A stretch of 63,499 nucleotides of DNA from contig NZ_JAJVHF010000011.1 of the NCBI RefSeq assembly GCF_022171985.1, positions 1 to 63,499 of the forward strand, given 5' to 3'. Below the pieces are notes generated by a model, which saw only the letters and a program-made list of their open reading frames with translations, was not told where the DNA came from and searched no databases. Positions 61,843 to 63,499 of this stretch are shown here, one piece after another (positions within the stretch are counted from its first letter, which is position 1; each line of letters opens with the position of its first letter). A program made the translations under genes and the position numbers. This DNA comes from Huaxiibacter chinensis (lineage in GTDB: Bacteria; Pseudomonadota; Gammaproteobacteria; Enterobacterales; Enterobacteriaceae).

Positions 61843-62846
61843 TGATCACTCAACTGCTTAAACACCGCGAAGCGCTGTTGGGCGCGGTTATCGTACTGAT
61901 GATTGTCGCCATCGGCAGTCGCGTGCCGTCCTTTGTCGCGCCGGGTAACCTGGTGGAGATTTTTAACGATACGTCCATTCTGATCATCCTTGCGCTCGGG
62001 CAGATGATGGTTCTGCTAACCAAAGGCATCGATCTGTCGATGGCGGCGAATCTGGCGCTCACCGGCATGATTGTGGCGTTGTTAAACTTCCATCATCCGG
62101 AGGTACCCGTCTGGGTGCTGCTGATCCTGGCGACCGCGCTTGGCCTGCTGATGGGTATGATCAATGGCCTGCTGGTCTGGAAGCTCGGCATCCCGGCGAT
62201 TGTCGTTACGCTTGGCACCATGAGCATCTACCGGGGGATCATCTTTATGCTCTCCGGCGGCGGCTGGGTTAACTCTAACCAGATGGGCGCAAACTTTCTG
62301 GCGCTGCCGCGCACGGCGGTGCTGGGGCTACCGGTCCTGAGCTGGTGCGCGATTGCCGCACTGCTGCTGGTGGGCTATTTCCTGCGTTACAGCCGAACCG
62401 GCCGCGCACTGTATACCGCGGGCGGTAACGCTACGGCGGCCTATTACACCGGCATCAACGCCGGGAAAATGCAGTTCGTCAGCTTCTGCCTTTCCGGTGC
62501 GCTGGCGGGGTTCTGCGGCTATCTGTGGATTTCGCGCTTTGCCGTTGCGTATGTCGACGTGGCTAACGGTTTTGAACTGCAGGTGGTGGCAGCCTGTGTG
62601 ATTGGCGGTATTAGCACCATGGGCGGCACCGGACGCGTACTCGGCTGCCTGTTTGGCGCACTGTTCCTTGGCGTGATCAACAATGCGTTACCGGTCATCG
62701 GCGTCTCGCCGTTCTGGCAAATGGCGATTTCCGGCATGGTGATTGTGATTGCGGTTCTGCTTAATGAGCGGGGCAACAAACGCAAAGGTCGGTTAATTCT
62801 ACGCGATGCGGCGCTGGCTCGTCAGAAAATGGCGGTGAAATCATGA
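61842..62846 (+). CDS. Rhamnose ABC importer, first permease
   Basis: The ATG at 61842 is 7 bases after a strong AGGAGG and overlaps the ATPase stop by one base; a GTG one codon earlier is in frame but too close to it. The protein has 334 residues and about nine or ten membrane helices. The family loop LLTKGIDLSMAANLALTGM is near residue 65, and GGNATAAYYTGINAGKMQF lies near 190, both typical of RbsC-like permeases. It overlaps the second permease by 4 bases (ATGA). Confidence 0.9.
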   Translation: MITQLLKHREALLGAVIVLMIVAIGSRVPSFVAPGNLVEIFNDTSILIILALGQMMVLLTKGIDLSMAANLALTGMIVALLNFHHPEVPVWVLLILATALGLLMGMINGLLVWKLGIPAIVVTLGTMSIYRGIIFMLSGGGWVNSNQMGANFLALPRTAVLGLPVLSWCAIAALLLVGYFLRYSRTGRALYTAGGNATAAYYTGINAGKMQFVSFCLSGALAGFCGYLWISRFAVAYVDVANGFELQVVAACVIGGISTMGGTGRVLGCLFGALFLGVINNALPVIGVSPFWQMAISGMVIVIAVLLNERGNKRKGRLILRDAALARQKMAVKS

Positions 62847-63499
62847 GCAAAATAATGACCTCAGAGACAATGACCCGCGATCCGGACCGGACGGGGTTTT
62901 TCCAGCGCCTGCTCAGCTGGGAAGGGTTTCTGCTGGCGGTAACGCTGGCGGTATTTGTCGTTAATGCCCTCGCCTCGCCTTACTTCCTCAACATCTGGAA
63001 TCTGTCAGATGCGACGTTCAACTTCACCGAAAAAGCGATCATCGTGCTGCCGATGGCGATGCTGATTATTGCCCGTGAAATTGATCTGTCGGTGGCCTCT
63101 ACCATCGCGCTCAGCTCCACGGTCATGGGCTTTTGCGCGGCGGCGGGCATCGACACGCCCCTGCTTGTCTGCGTGGGACTCGGTGTGGGGCTGTTGTGCG
63201 GGTTGTTCAACGGCATTCTGGTGACGCGCTTTAACCTGTCGTCCATCGTGATCACCATCGGCACCATGAGCCTCTACCGCGGGATCACCTACATCCTGCT
63301 GGGCGATCAGGCGCTGAACAGCTACCCGGAGAGCTTCGCCTGGTTTGGACAAGGCTACGTCTGGGGCGCGCTGTCGTTTGAGTTTGCGCTCTTTATCGTT
63401 CTGGCGGGGGTCTTCGCGTTTGTGCTGCACCGCACCAACTTCGGCCGTCGCACCTACGCCATTGGCAATAACCCAACCGGGGCGTGGTACTCCGGCATC
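62843..63499 (+). CDS. Rhamnose ABC importer, second permease (partial, cut by the window edge)
   Basis: The ATG at 62843 overlaps the previous stop. Translation to the window end gives 219 residues without a stop, beginning MSKIMTSETMTRDPDRTGFF. The loop IIAREIDLSVASTIALSSTV near residue 75 and RRTYAIGNNPTGAWYSGI at the edge match RbsC-like permeases. It differs from the first permease, so the importer is probably a heterodimer like the rhizobial rhamnose system. The gene continues to the right, perhaps followed by rhaM. Confidence 0.88.
   Translation, partial: MSKIMTSETMTRDPDRTGFFQRLLSWEGFLLAVTLAVFVVNALASPYFLNIWNLSDATFNFTEKAIIVLPMAMLIIAREIDLSVASTIALSSTVMGFCAAAGIDTPLLVCVGLGVGLLCGLFNGILVTRFNLSSIVITIGTMSLYRGITYILLGDQALNSYPESFAWFGQGYVWGALSFEFALFIVLAGVFAFVLHRTNFGRRTYAIGNNPTGAWYSGI

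Overview
The window is a chromosomal segment of an enteric gammaproteobacterium, most likely Enterobacter or a close relative such as Lelliottia or Leclercia. The evidence is E. coli-like gene order from murI to rhaD, near-identical housekeeping proteins, an ERIC element, and many GAGAGGG/GGTGAGGG-type palindromic repeats. I see no prophage, insertion sequence, integron, tRNA gene or CRISPR array. The first 130 bases hold the P1 promoter of an rRNA operon reading leftward out of the window.

Layout, left to right. (1) rrn P1, murI, btuB with its cobalamin riboswitch, trmA, yijD-fabR, sthA, oxyR with the OxyS sRNA. (2) Arginine biosynthesis: argCBH divergent from argE, with two ARG boxes between them, then ppc and gldA; the E. 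coli frw/pflCD/ptsA/eptC block is missing here. (3) katG, metF, and metBL divergent from metJ, with tandem MET boxes. (4) A KdgM-family porin in place of E. coli yiiX, then rpmE, priA, cytR, ftsN, hslVU, menA, rraA, an unrecognised membrane protein and zapB. (5) glpFKX, fpr, yiiR, yiiQ, tpiA, then a DASS-type anion transporter inserted before cdh, sbp, pfkA and fieF. (6) The Cpx envelope-stress system: cpxP with the 3'-UTR sRNA CpxQ, and cpxRA; then yiiM, an ERIC element and sodA (kdgT is absent). (7) The rhamnose locus: rhaT, rhaR, rhaS, rhaBAD, then a complete-looking rhamnose ABC importer whose second permease runs off the right edge.

The genes join into several circuits: methionine/SAM control (metJ, metBL, metF, and possibly btuB/trmA), peroxide defence (oxyR, oxyS, katG), glycerol uptake and use (glpFKX), envelope stress (cpx), and two parallel routes of L-rhamnose entry feeding one catabolic operon.

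Most of the window is conserved core. The observations most worth checking are: a MET-box-like array overlapping the predicted btuB promoter and trmA leader; a composite terminator-plus-REP repeat in three copies whose hairpin stem shows compensatory changes; the unknown membrane protein between rraA and zapB; and the doubled rhamnose transport. Family names rest on remembered similarity and visible motifs, not on database searches.
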